DNA from: Telopea speciosissima
Taxonomy: Eukaryota; Streptophyta; Magnoliopsida; Proteales; Proteaceae
Reading direction: 5' to 3'
DNA: 64,000 bases
Assembly (NCBI RefSeq): GCF_018873765.1
Contig: NC_057923.1
Location: 19,439,913 to 19,503,912, forward strand
This document shows positions 1 through 11,700 of this stretch, in pieces. The notes below the pieces were generated by a model that did no database searches, was not told the origin of the DNA, and saw nothing but the letters and a program-made list of their open reading frames with translations. The stretch's first letter is position 1. Each line of letters starts with the position of its first letter. The translations under genes and the position numbers were made by a program.

Positions 1-807
1 ATATTGCAAAAAAATGAACTCAAAGTGGTGTTTTGGGTTTGCACCCTTGATTGACAGTATATGGTCAGACCCTGATGTATAAATAGTTAACTACACAGTG
101 TTTAAGTACTAAAAGACATAATATGAAATTTAAACAAAGTAATGAAACAAATTACCGAAATTTCACGAAATTTGAACATTTTTCATTTCGAAAGCCTATC
201 TCATCACGGTAGTGTCAAAATTTACGAAATTTTGAACCATGACTAAGGGATGCTTCAATACCATGTCTTAGTTTTATGGTTCTGGGGAGGTAGGTATAGG
301 AAAGCAGAAGCAGTAGAAGAAGAAAAAAGGTTTGGGCATAGACCATAACTGACTTTACCAAACTGAAATGTCTCTGTGGCTGCTTAGGTTGTCAGATGTA
401 TAATCTAATATTTTGACAATAAAAGATAATGTTTTGCTCTGGTCCCTTGCAAATTATGAAGATCCCGCTTCATCCAAGGCTTTATCCAAAAATCGATTCC
501 TGGGTTCTATGGTTTATCTCTGTTGATTAATTTTGCATACATATTAAATAAAAACTATCACTCAATCCCAACCCCCCCCCCCCCCCCACCCCACCCCACC
601 CCACCCCACTTTTTCCTTTTGTGAGAACTGTATTATCTTTGAGTTAGTTCACTACTTCACTTTAGAGTTGATGGAGGCTTGATTCAAGTACTCGAGTTAA
701 ACTCCCTGAACATAGCCAATGCATCAGCATCATTAAATTGTTTTAACTTTGGTTGGGTTCTTTCATAATCCACTCCATCTTATACATAAAATTTATGATC
801 TGTGCAG
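1..807. other. Upstream part of adaptin gene, probably intron
   Basis: No coding exon is visible here. The stretch ends in a splice acceptor (tgtgcag at 801-807) just before the adaptin exon, so most of it is probably an intron whose earlier exons lie outside the window. It holds a pure C run followed by CCCCA units at about 572-608. Confidence 0.5.
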
Positions 808-1101
808 GAATGCTCCATAAGCCCTCAAGGAACCGCAGCATTGACAACACCTCAAGTCCTCCTCCGACACATGCAGAGCCATTCAATCCATTGCATTGCC
901 TCAGGTGGTCAAGCTCCAAACTTCAAGTTTTTCTTCTATGCACAAAAAGCAGAGGAACTGGCAGCATTCTATCTGGTAGAGTGTCTCATCAATACATCAT
1001 CATCAAAGGCACTGATAAAGGTCAAAGCTGAGGATCAAAGCACATCCCAAGCTTTTAGTGTTTTGTTCCAGTCAGCCTTATCCGAATTCGGTATGTCGTG
1101 A
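808..1101 (+). CDS. AP-4 complex subunit beta (beta-adaptin-like), terminal exon
   Basis: This open exon follows an acceptor (tgtgcag) and runs 97 codons to a TGA at 1099-1101. Its product contains HSIHCIASGGQAPNFKFFF, AQKAEE and a stretch ending FQSALSEFGMS. This is how I know the C-terminal appendage subdomain of plant AP-4 beta (beta-adaptin-like protein A). AP-4 is a heterotetrameric coat adaptor at the trans-Golgi network that sorts vacuolar cargo, and the appendage binds accessory proteins. There is no ATG because this is a 3' partial gene; the trunk and hinge are off the left edge. The frame is intact, so it is probably functional. The family assignment is by recognition only; another beta-type adaptin is the main alternative. 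Confidence 0.7.
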   Translation, partial: ECSISPQGTAALTTPQVLLRHMQSHSIHCIASGGQAPNFKFFFYAQKAEELAAFYLVECLINTSSSKALIKVKAEDQSTSQAFSVLFQSALSEFGMS

Positions 1102-1641
1102 CCATTCTTTTTTTTTTTTTTTCTTTCTCCCTTTTGACTTTCTCTTCAAGAACTCTGGGCCCTTCATTAGGTGATATGAGGGGAAAAAATGATGGGTATT
1201 TCTGTAGTCTTAAAATTAATGTAGATGTGAGAATCCATCAATAATAATGATATATGTAGTGTCGTTTTCCCATCTTTCTTGCCTTCTTTTCTTCAATGCC
1301 CCTAGCTTTTCCTAACTATTTGTTTGAAGGATTGGTCTTTCTCATTGCAGAGATTTCCTTTCTTTTTGGTTGGGCATAACAAGCCTGATGCATATCTGAA
1401 GGTGTTCATGGACTAGCCTATGTTTGCACAAATAAGCTCCATGTATACCCCTATACATATTGAAATTGATCTCGCTTTAGGAGAGAACTACGCTGGTTCT
1501 CTCTTGCATCTTAGCAGAACCTTGCAGGCAACATACTTGGGATTCTTGGATTCGGTTAGGTTGGGTTGGTTACACATTGATTCATGACTTATTCATGATT
1601 TGGTATCCAAATATCTTCTAATGGAAGAACTGGCGGTTGTC
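1102..1641. other. 3' flank of adaptin gene, no gene seen
   Basis: AT-rich sequence with a T tract at about 1110-1122. It presumably contains the 3' UTR of the adaptin gene. No ORF, RNA gene or repeat was recognised. Confidence 0.4.
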
Positions 1642-2187
1642 TAGGGCTGCGAAAGGGTCGGGTTGGGCCGGGCTTTATAGAAACCTATTCCAACCCTGAG
1701 TCCCCTCAGCTGGGCCCAGGCCCGACCCGACCTTGACTTAGGGCCTAAAAAATCCAACCCTGATACGCCCTCAGGGTTGGGCCGCGCTGACCCTGATTGG
1801 CCCTAATCATGGTGAGGGGGAAGGAAATGCATGGGCTACAATGGGCCTGGGAAAAAATTATCAATTTTACGTAAAATAACACTATAATAAAATGTATTAT
1901 ATCACTTATTATTTTCATATATAATATATTATATAACAAAATGTGGGTAACATTTAAAATTTATAATATATATATTATATCAATATATACTTTATAGTAT
2001 AACTTAAAACAGGGTTGGGTCGGGCCGGGTCAGGCTTATCCTAAGACCTCAACTCTGACCCAACCCGACCCTGATTCAAGGCCAGAAATTTTCAGCCCTG
2101 ACCTGCCCTCAAGGCCAAATATCTCAGCCCAGACCCTGTTCGGGCTCAGGGCGGGTTTGGGCCGACAGGGCCAAACTTGCACCCCTG
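1642..2187. mobile_element. hAT-type non-autonomous element (GGGTCGGG-rich)
   Basis: The ends form short inverted repeats: TAGGGCTGCGAA on the left, and the complement of the right end reads CAGGGGTGCAAG. The 7-bp direct repeat GGTTGTC flanks it at 1635-1641 and 2188-2194, and the eighth base differs. CAGGGGTG-like ends with a target duplication of about 8 bp are typical of hAT elements. The interior is made of degenerate GGGTTGGGCCGGGC and CAGGCCCGACC blocks around an AT-rich core, with no coding capacity. Confidence 0.7.
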
Positions 2188-2786
2188 GGTTGTCGGGTTG
2201 TTCAGGTTAATGGTTGGCAGTTTGAGCTTTGAACCATTGTATTGCCTAGCCCAATGGTTGACCAGGAATCTTTCCAAAACTCCATCGATCATTTAACAAA
2301 AAATGGTGATAGTTCAATTACCAATTTGCCTGGTCTGATGATTGTTTAAAACACTTCTTCAAATAGCATCATGGCCAAGGGCTGCAACAGGGTCGGGTAC
2401 TATGTTCCTTTTTGGTTTGGATATTAGTTCATATTAAGTTGTTTTTATAATTTTAATGTTCGTTAGGCTGACCTCTTTTTTTCTTTCTTTCTTTTTGGTT
2501 TGGATATTAGTTCATATTAAGTTGTTTTTGTAATTTTAATGTTCGCTAGGCTGACCTGTTAGATAATGTATATTAACAACATGGTTTGAAATTCTATTTA
2601 TTTTAACCTAGGGTACCATGGGCTACTAAGATATACTATAAATACCTTCCTACTATCGTACCCACCAAAAAAAAAAACCTTCCTACTAAAGTACTACTAT
2701 ATCTATTAGTATGCGTGTATTAAATGAAATCAGCCAATTTCAGGTTGTCATAGTGATAAATCAGCCATAATTATCTTTAGGAGATG
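2188..2786. repeat. Partial hAT-like end and a 67-bp direct duplication
   Basis: At about 2378 a second copy of the hAT-like end begins (AGGGCTGCAACAGGGTCGGG). Two near-identical copies of about 67 bp lie at 2408-2474 and 2491-2557, separated by a CT-rich spacer; both begin CTTTTTGGTTTGGATATTAG and end at GGCTGACCT. The duplication may lie inside a decayed element. No gene is visible. Confidence 0.6.
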
Positions 2787-3023
2787 TAGGGGTTAGGCCG
2801 GGCTAGGGAGAAGAAGAAGAGAGAGGAGAGAAGGAAAAAGAAGGCAGGGTTGGGTTGGATCGGGCAGGGTTTAAATCGAGGCCTCAATCCTGGTCTAGCC
2901 TGGTTCTGATTTAGGGCCAAAAATTCCTAGACCTGACCCGCCCTCTGGGCTAGGGTATCTCAACCTAGGTCCTGTTTGGACTCAGGATAGGCTTAGGCCT
3001 ATAGGGCCAAACTTGCACCCCTA
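2787..3023. mobile_element. Decayed hAT-like element, same family as 1642-2187
   Basis: The left end TAGGGGTTAGGCCGGG and the right end GGGCCAAACTTGCACCCCTA match the ends of the element at 1642. The internal GGGTTGGGTTGGATCGGG and CTCAATCCTGG blocks also match. No target duplication is visible, so it may be an internal deletion product or part of a larger copy starting near 2378. Confidence 0.5.
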
Positions 3024-3542
3024 ATTGTGGGGTTGAGGGGATTGGTTTGGATCTTGGGAGAAATGTCTTATATGTTAATATTCCATTTAAAAAGAATTGA
3101 AAAATATATGGAATACATATACTTCTGTTTATACCAAATTACATAAAATGTCATCTTACATATATTTTCATGACTTATATGGTTGAGCACACTACTTTAG
3201 CCACATAAGCAAAACCGACAAAAGTGTCAACCAAATACATGTCAACTACTTATAAGTCTATACTCCAGATACATGTCAACTACTTATAAGTCTATAATTA
3301 CACAAAAATCCATTGAAGTCGAGATAAATTATTTTAATACTGATCAAGTTCCTAAACTTCAAATCCCCCCAAAAGTTAGCAAGGAGACTCAATTGGCTTT
3401 AGGAAGGTCCATGGAAGAAGAGGTAGCAAGAGTTTCAGCGATCTTCAATGGAGCTTTCGTTGCGGAGGGCCTATGTGTTCCCTTTTAGTTGAGGTAATAT
3501 CGAGTAATGTGAGATAGTCGAGACTCGATCGTTGGGTTTTGT
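3024..3542. repeat. 28-bp direct repeat (period 34) and a short unassigned ORF
   Basis: ATACATGTCAACTACTTATA and the following 8 bases occur twice, at 3235-3262 and 3269-3296. A 71-codon ORF (3273-3488, +) begins inside the second copy and contains EMEEEV-like acidic sequence. I recognise no family, and the ORF probably has no function. The rest of the stretch is featureless. Confidence 0.45.
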
Positions 3543-3874
3543 TAGGTACCGTTTGTTTGACGGGTAGGATGGGGGTGGGAATGTTGTAGGACTGGGTCCC
3601 ACAATGTAGTGGGTTGGGGGTGCGATTTTTTCTTTTCCCATGAACAATAACTAAAGTCCTTTGTTTTTTATGGGACTTTGAATAATATAGGGATGCGATT
3701 TTCAAGTGTCACATCAGCAAACAATGCATTTAATGTTGTTACCTAAGCTTTTATAAGATCACCACCCCAGGTTTAACAAACAAGGTTGGGGTGGAATTTT
3801 GAAGTGCCACATCAGTACTTTCCCACTCCAATTCTCCCACCTCACCTTAAGTCCCCGTCACACAAACAGGACCT
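3543..3874. mobile_element. MITE-like element with imperfect terminal inverted repeats
   Basis: The left end TAGGTACCGTTTGTTTGACG pairs with the right end, whose complement reads TAGGTCCTGTTTGTGTGACG. Beyond that, GGGTGGGAATG-type sequence on the left faces CCCACTCCAATTC-type sequence on the right. The element is 332 bp, has no coding capacity and shows no clear target duplication. The superfamily is not determined. Confidence 0.6.
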
Positions 3875-5095
3875 AGTGCTTTTTTCATCCAATCCATTTC
3901 AAAAGAAAAAATATAAAAACAAACCGGACAATAGATTCAAATTCTACTCCAAATTTATTTTAAAAAAAACAAATTTTGGGACCGTTGCCATACAGACCCT
4001 AAATGCCTTGAATTGCCATTATCAATCTTTCCACATGATAAGGGGGTAGGTATGATGTATTAATTTGTGTACGTTGCCTTCATTGACACCAATTTATAGC
4101 CCTCCCTGTAGTGCAAGGGGTGGGTCGTCCATGACTTATCTTCATTTCGTTCATGAGAAATGTTGGCACTACGAACTTGTAGGATCGCAGATTCTACTAT
4201 TAGCAGGGTTTAAAAACCCAGAATCGGGATCTGGAGTCGAGAATTGGCCTGGATAACCCTAGATTTGGTCGATAGATGTTAGGAACTACATATTCAATTA
4301 GAATTGGTTTTATTTGTGTCGGTCCAAATTGGACGATCCATTTCGATTTTTAAATTAGTGAGTCTACTGGACGTCTCACCTCACATGACTTAAAAATGCA
4401 AGGAACAAGTTTTCCTTCAGCCATGATGAATGAAAATCCATTCACGAGTCAGGTTCAGATGCGCACAGGGGGTGTCAGGAGGTTATTTTGGAGAGTATAC
4501 TAAAATCCTTTAGGGGTTTGTGAACCCTAGGATGGTGATTGGAGCTCACCAGTGGAGGAAAACTTTATCCAAAATGTTAAGTTGAAAGGTAAAACTTTTG
4601 AGATTCACGTGTAAATAAGAGGGATATAGGTGCATGCATAACTTCATGCTATTTGTAATGCTAGCACTCTTCTTGGAAAATAAATCGAGAGTGGCAATTA
4701 AACTTAGGGTAAGTGATGTTTACAAATACATACATTGGACACTCTCGTTTGTAAAAAGCAAGAACTAATATTGTTACAAGAAGTACCAAAAAAAATTAAA
4801 AGAGATGGTTGAGGAAATATTAATGCTTACAAAAGATATGCATCTCTCTATTTTTGGGGTGATTCTATCACATTTGTTTTAGGGAAATTAATTGTCACAA
4901 ATCATTAATGAATTCTGTCAATTTCACAAGGCCAAATTATTTTGCCATTTGGTGCACTTTAGATATACATGTGTGTATCCATGCGATAGAAGATTCTACA
5001 CTCATAACACCAATGAAGTTTTAGTTTGATACAAGCATGTAATAGGGAGCAAAATGTGGTTAAATTATGTATATGACATAACATCTAATAAGTAA
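3875..5095. other. Intergenic, nothing recognised
   Basis: AT-rich sequence with scattered short ORFs that show no recognisable motif. No repeat structure or RNA gene was seen. Confidence 0.4.
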
Positions 5096-7663
5096 TTGGA
5101 GCAGTTTAGACCGATTAGCTTATGCAATGTAAGCTACAGGATTTTTGCCAAGGTTCTTGCATCTTACCTAAAAAAGATTCTTGATCATATTACTGCTCCA
5201 AAGCAAATTGACTTCGTTGAAGGGTGCAGTATCACTGAAATTGTCCTAATTGCCCACAAAGTCTTTTACCATATGAAAGGGCAGAAGAAGGGCAGGGGGT
5301 AGACATGAGGAAGGTGAATGATAGAATGGATTCACCTCCTTCACCAGTGTGTAAGCACAATATCCTTTTTCCTTCCTTATCAATGGGGTACAGAAAGGGA
5401 GTTTGATACCATCTAGAGGATTGAGGCAAAGGGGTCCCCTCTCTCCTAGTCTCTTTATCTTGTGTTCTGAATATCTCACCTCATTGATAACAGTAGCAGT
5501 ATCCCAGGATAGGATTCAGAGCATCACTTTTAGAAGGTAGAGCCCACAGATCACCCATTCTTTCTTTGCAGACGATTGCCTCCTCTTCTTGTGTCCATCC
5601 CATGTCCCGCTAAGACATCTAAAGGGCATTCTAAGCCTCTATTGTGCGGCTTTTGGGAAAGTTATAAACCTCCATAAATCCTCCGCTTTCTATAGTCCAA
5701 GTACATTTGTCCGTCTGTGCAGGATCTTTGCAAGAATTTTGGGGATTCATAACCTTGCCTCTGCAAGAAAATACCTTGGCCTACCGGTAGAAATAGGGAA
5801 GAGCATGAATACGACTTTTCAATACATCAAAGATAAAATGATGAGCAAGATTGTAGGGTGGAAAGGTTAGATGCTCTCCCAAGTGAAAAAGGAAGTGCTT
5901 TTGAAATTAGTGGCTACAACAACTTCCTCCTTTTCTATGTCACATGTTAAACTTCCAGAGGGCTTCTGGATGAGATAAACAATGAGGGGTGTAGATTCTT
6001 ATGAGAGCAGAGGAATGATGAGAGAAAGATTCACTAGATCGCTTGGGATTGTTTGTGCATGCCTAAGCTTGATGGGGGTCTGGGGATAAAGGACCTTAAT
6101 ACACATGACCATGCTCTATTAGCAAAGCTGGGGTTGCAACTTCTCTTGAACCTCTCTTCTCTTTGGGCAAAGTTATTGGGTAGCATCTATTTTCCCCAAG
6201 GTAGTTTTCTTCAAGTTCCTGTGGGGAATCGACCCTCTTGGGCCTAATGAAGTTTTATGATAGATCGCTCTCTATTTCAGAAAGGCCTCCTGTGAATTGT
6301 GGGAAATGGCATAGACATCCACATTTAGAATGATCCTTGGATTCTAAGTCTCCCAACCTTTAAGGTGCAATCCTCCCCAACCTTCTCAATGTTCTTTGGA
6401 ATGAGTTTCTGAGCTTATCTGTAAGGGGGCTGTTTGGGATGCTTTAAAGTTGAGGGTCTTGTTTGCCCCGGTTGAGGTAGAGGCATTCTCAGAATCCCCC
6501 TAAGATGGCCAAAATCTGTTTAATTAGGATCCCCACCCAAAATGATATTTTTCTATGAAATCTGCTTACAGGCTGGGTTCCCAACTTTCTCCATCTTTTT
6601 CTGTTTCTTGTAATAGGAGTAGATCCACTCCGAAGGTTGTTTGGAAAATACTTTGGTTATCAAAGCCTCCCTAGAATACTGTAATTTGTATGGAAGGCTT
6701 GCTTAAATGGTATTGGGACCCTCTCAAACCTTAAGCACAGGAACATTGTGTTATTAGAGTCCTGCCCTTGTTGCGGTAAAGAGAGTGAAATAGTTGAATG
6801 CAATTTGCTTCACTGCCCTTATACTCAACAGGCCTGGTTTGCATCTTGTGTGTCTTTGCAGCCTCTCTTCCATCCTAGATGGAGTCTTGCAGAGTAAATT
6901 ATTCAATGGAGTAAGCGGTCGGGCATGACCAAGAGGGAGCAAAAGGACTATTTTTTGCTACCCATGTTGTCATTCTTTGGGAGATTTTGAAGAGGAGAAA
7001 TGTCACGACTTTTAGGTGTTTTGTGTAGCCCTTCTCTACGTAATTGGATATGGTTCATAGATTGGTTACGGAGGTCCTAGCAGCATCTTCCCCTATACCC
7101 TCTTATGGCCGCTCCCATCTACCAAAGCAGCCTCTTGCTCCTATCCTAATGTGTTATTTCATTTACTCGGATGCTTACTTCTCCAATAGGCCTCGGGCCA
7201 TGGGGTTGGGAGTTCTTGTTCTGGACTCTTGTGGGCACCTCTATATGGTGACTACTGACCATGCTTTTCCCTTCTCTCCCTTTGTGGGAGAAGCTTTAGC
7301 ACTTCGACTAGGCCTCAAGATCACCATTGGTGAATGTTTCTGGAGGGTTTTTTTCTTCTTAGACTGTCAAATTTTGATTCGCTGCCGCCTTGAGGGGTCC
7401 CTCTCACCACCAGTTAAGGCTTATACCATTGTGGAGGATATTAGACGCCTCCTTCGGTTTCTTGAGGCTTTAACTTTTGCTATATAAGTAGAGTTGAGAA
7501 TGTTCATGCCCATGCTATTTCTAATGCGCTTTGCTCTACCCTTACTTGGGCATGTGGAGACACTCATTTCCGGATGATTTTCTAAGCATTGTAGCTTCTT
7601 TCTTGCCCATTGAGGCTAATTGAGCCCCCATTGTGGGTCTTTCGTACCCCAAAAAAAAAAAAA
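5096..7663 (+). pseudogene. LINE (non-LTR retrotransposon) pol remnant: RT, zf-RVT and RNase H
   Basis: This is a 5'-truncated, broken LINE pol gene. The pieces are in family order but different frames. At 5096 comes an RT segment with FRPISLCNVSYRIFAKVLA. About 5400-5480 encodes GPLSPSLFILCSEYL-like sequence. The catalytic box reads FADD at 5565-5576, and RKYLGLPVEIG follows near 5770. PKLDGGLGIKDLNTHDHALL at 6056 belongs to the zinc-finger/linker region. An RNase H domain lies at 7140-7560 (YSDAYFSN, GEALALRLGLK, SPPVKAYTIVEDIRRL). It ends in a pure A tract at 7651-7663. Many stops and frameshifts make it non-functional. No target duplication could be fixed with confidence. Confidence 0.88.
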
Positions 7664-8741
7664 TTGGGGAAGGATTCCCACATTGCCGGTGTGGGGAATA
7701 TCTTAAATCACATCAATGGCAATGCACTGAATAATTTCATCCACAATGGTTAGGGTGGAGATAGAAAATGACTAAAAAAAAGCTTATGAGAGAGTGTACA
7801 TTAAACAAATAACATGCGGATATTTTCCCCAAATAATTTGAACAATGAGTTAAAGAAGCATCCTTTATAATATGGTTCTACCCATATTAGTTGATGCAGT
7901 ATTGGTGACAATGACAGCAAATTTCTACAAAAAGACAATGAGACCAATTCATTAACCTCTGTGGCACTTAAAACATGAATTCTTAGAAATTGAAAATCAA
8001 GGTGGAGGAAGAAACACATATATGATAGGTCATATTGTTAAGATAAGTCACCAAATTTGACAAATGATCAATTTGTAATACACTAATACCCCTAAGTCTA
8101 TCAAATGGTTGACCTACCAACTCACTAATCCACGTGGCACAGACAAGTTGGCACGTGATGGAAAAGGCTATGGAGACAAGAAGAAAACCCCATTTCTACC
8201 CTCATAATAATACATCAAGGACCTAGTTTCTCTCCACCCATGGTGAAGATAGAATCTCTTCATCCATTCCACTAACCCTTGATTGGACTCAAGAAGAGTA
8301 ATTTGGACCATAAACAAACGAGTTGGGATCCCTTTCTACGAGAACTTACAAGAATGGAAGTGAGCCGCACAGATGGCATCCACCTCGAGTGGGTCCCACA
8401 AAATAAACCACAAAGTCCAACCATATGCGGAGAGAGAAGTCTGAAGCTGAACGAGGTCGTTAGGCAGTCACCGACGAGTCTTTCTTTTCCGTTGTGGGGA
8501 TTTTGAGACAATATAACCGTCAACAGCGCGAGATGGGTTGGAAGTTGGAACACATGCGAGGCGGGTTTGTAAAAACAAAATTAAATTGTCTTTTGATCAC
8601 AAATTACTCGACACGAAAATAAAATTCTCAGAAATAGGAAGGCCTCTCTCTCTCTCTTTCTCTCTCCCCTTCTGTCTCTGTTCGTCTACCTCTATCTTTC
8701 CCCTCTGTGTTCTTTGTTTGTTATTTGTCAAGAGAGCAGAG
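7664..8741 (+). promoter_or_regulatory. Intergenic region, then promoter and 5' UTR of the ankyrin/AAA gene
   Basis: No gene lies between 7664 and about 8500. The last 200 bp before the start codon are presumed promoter and leader. They include a CT-rich tract at 8644-8672, a common feature of plant 5' UTRs. No clear TATA box is visible. The transcription start is not determinable from the sequence alone. Confidence 0.4.
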
Positions 8742-11700
8742 ATGACGCTGCGTCATGATAAACGAGCAAGATCTGCAAATCCCACAAGTATCCATGACTG
8801 TGCCAAGTCTGGAGATATCGTCGGCGTTCGGAATAAGCTTCAAGAGAATCCATCTCTTCTCAACTATCCAAATGATACCGTAATCTCTCTCTCTCTTTCT
8901 CTCCCAAGAAATGGACTTGTTTAGTTTCCATTTAGTCTTAGGATGGACGAAGTGAAGCACAGATTTTCCGATATTGTTTTTCTGAATTTGTTAATGTCTG
9001 CGCCTTTTCTTCTCTCGAATGTACTATTCATACAAGGGTTATTACAGGGAAAACTTCTGAGATTGGTTTCTATTTGGCGCTTATCTGCCTCTTTTTTCTC
9101 GCTTTCGCTTCTTGTCTTTCTTTAAGGAATTGGCCGGTGGTATCTTTTCGTGCATTTGAATGCATTTGTGGAGATTTCATGAACTGGGTTTTGACTGATG
9201 GTTTTTGCATCATTCTTGTTTGATCTTTCTTTATAGAGCTCACACAAAGATCTGTTTCATGTATGTTTTGTGTCTTTGGCGGGTTGATTTCCTCCATTTC
9301 TTTTAAATCTTTTTGCATTTCCTTCCCTGTTTCCCTCCCTTAATTGGTATTTCGTACTTTTTTTTTATTTTTTGAATTTGGGAGCAATAGGAACTTTCTT
9401 AAACTTCTGATTTTGATACTTCACAACACTTTCTTTTCCTACTTAGAATCTTAGATTTCTATTTGCTAAGCCTTAAGTTCAAGTTCTGAGCCATTATATG
9501 ACAGCACCTGTCACAAATTGGCAACTCAAGAGGCATGGTCTTATACTTTTGTATTCCACTTTCTGGTTCTTATGTTTTTCTTTAATGGAATTTTGAACCA
9601 CTAGTTTCCTCTTGACTGGGTTACTGCACTTTTCATAAGTTCACTGTGTCTAGATGGGATTTGTTTTCTGATAACACTCCCAATCCTTCTGCCTCGTTCT
9701 TTTTGGAGCATTAGTTGTTTGGTTTACCTTTGAGTTCTCTGTACTCTTTGAACATTCTACCTGTGGAAATTGGTTGATTCTTTCTTGCTCCTTTCCCCTT
9801 TTTTTTTCTGTTCCTTTGATGAGATCTAAGATGTTATTTTCTAAGCCATCAAAGGCAGAGTCACGTCCTCATTATTTTTGGGTCCTATTTCTTGTATTTT
9901 AAGAATTTCATATGTTTTTCTCTATTTATAACACCGAATAATGGAGATGAACTTCTCTCATACTTCAGAAACAATGTAAAGATATGATGAATCAATAACA
10001 AGACAATCACTCTCACAAGCTAACATCTTTTTAATTGTCATTGCATTTGTCCTTTTTTGAGCCTTCGGTTCACCAGCTGGGAATTAATATCATTTCATTT
10101 GTCCTTAAGTTTGGTAGCTGGAAATTAGTAGCTGCCAGTTTGGCATCTGAATTTAGACCATAATCACTAGTCAACCTGTTTCAGGTTAATTGGACATTTC
10201 TCAGAGGATCCTTTCAGGGTCTTTCCCATCTTTACTGGGGTTTTTTCTTTTTCTGGTAGAATTTATTGGGGGTTAGTTCCGCCCTAAATTATCTTAACCT
10301 TCAGATTCAGGGGTTGTTTCCTGTTTCCGTTTCTCATATTGTTTCCCATGTTCATACCCTTTTCTGGAAACTGTGTTTCAGAGTAATCCAGGATTAAACT
10401 TAAATTACCCATGTATTTATTATTATGAATGTACTTTATCAAATATAGCCGGTGATTGTTTCTTTTCGATTGTTTGCTTTAACTCAGCTGGCACAGACAC
10501 CACTTCATTTTTCTGCTGGTTGCGGTCATGTTGAGATAGTTAAGCTTCTGCTTGATTGGCAAGGAACAGAAAAGGTCGAGTTAGAGGCCAAAAATGTGGT
10601 GGGTAAATTCATGTAGATCTATGCTGATGCTGAATTGTCTGCAGAATCAACTGGATTGCCTCTTGACTAACATTGTAAATCTCGTGTTTGATTTTCCGGT
10701 TCACTCTGCAGTTTGGAGATACCCCATTGCATATGGCAGCAAAGAATGGTTGTAGTATAGCAGCAAAAGTGCTTCTTGATCATGGTGCTTTTGTAGAGGC
10801 AAAATGCGATGTATTTTGTTTTCTTTTTTTTTTTTTTTTTATTATTTTCCTGCTTCAGTTGAAGTTAGAGAATAGGAGTTGTTGGATATGCATTCTGAAA
10901 GTCCTCTGTTATTTCTTCCTTAATCATGCAGATTGGAATGACTCCCTTGCACCTTGCTGTATGGCACTCACTCAGTGAAGAGAATTGCCTAATTGTGAAG
11001 ACGTTGCTTGAGTACAATGCTGATTGCAGTGTTAAGGACAACGTGTGCACAATTACCTTTACATCTCATTGTTGAAGGATTAATGACCAGTTTATATTCA
11101 AAAAGACTGTCTGAAGTAAGATCTTGTGAAACCTGTTGTCTACAGGATGGCATGACTCCTTTAGATTATCTATCAAAAGCTCCGGAAAGTAAGAAGTTAT
11201 GGGAACTTTTCCATTGTCATATCGAAGCGCAGAGGATGCGCAGAGCCAAAGAAGAATACAATGAGATGAAAGAGAAGATGACTGAACTTGAAGAGGCTTT
11301 AACAAATCTTGTAGGATTGTATGAACTCAAGCTACAACTACGAAAATGGGCTAAGGGAATGCTCTTAGATGAGATGCGGAGAGCCCTTGGGCTCAAGATT
11401 GCTGCACGGAAGCTGCCTCATATGGCATTCCTTGGAAATCCTGGAACAGGTAATTAATGGATATACCATATTCGTGACTTAGATCTTTACTGCTCAAATC
11501 ACAACCTTGGGAGAGGCTTTACTCTTGAGGCTGTATGAGAAAAGCATTGTTGAAGGCTTGCTAGTCTAATTTTGTTCCTCCTGGTCTTTGTTCTGGAAAC
11601 ATTTGGACTTAAGTTATTAACTTAATTCCTCGGGCAATACTCATCTCAAATGAATGAATAAATATGAGTTTCACAATTGACTTGACTGTTGTCTTTTTTA

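Noticed and set aside
753-1031. Second frame ORF overlapping the adaptin exon
   Set aside because: Starts upstream of the splice acceptor and has no family resemblance; the 808-1101 frame matches adaptin.
3273-3488. 71-codon ORF as a real small gene
   Set aside because: Begins within a tandem duplication, no recognisable family, no splice or promoter context.
5090-7675. LINE target-site duplication (AATTGGAG-like at 5092 against AATTGGGG after the A tract)
   Set aside because: The left copy overlaps conserved RT coding sequence, so the match could be chance; not strong enough to define the insertion.
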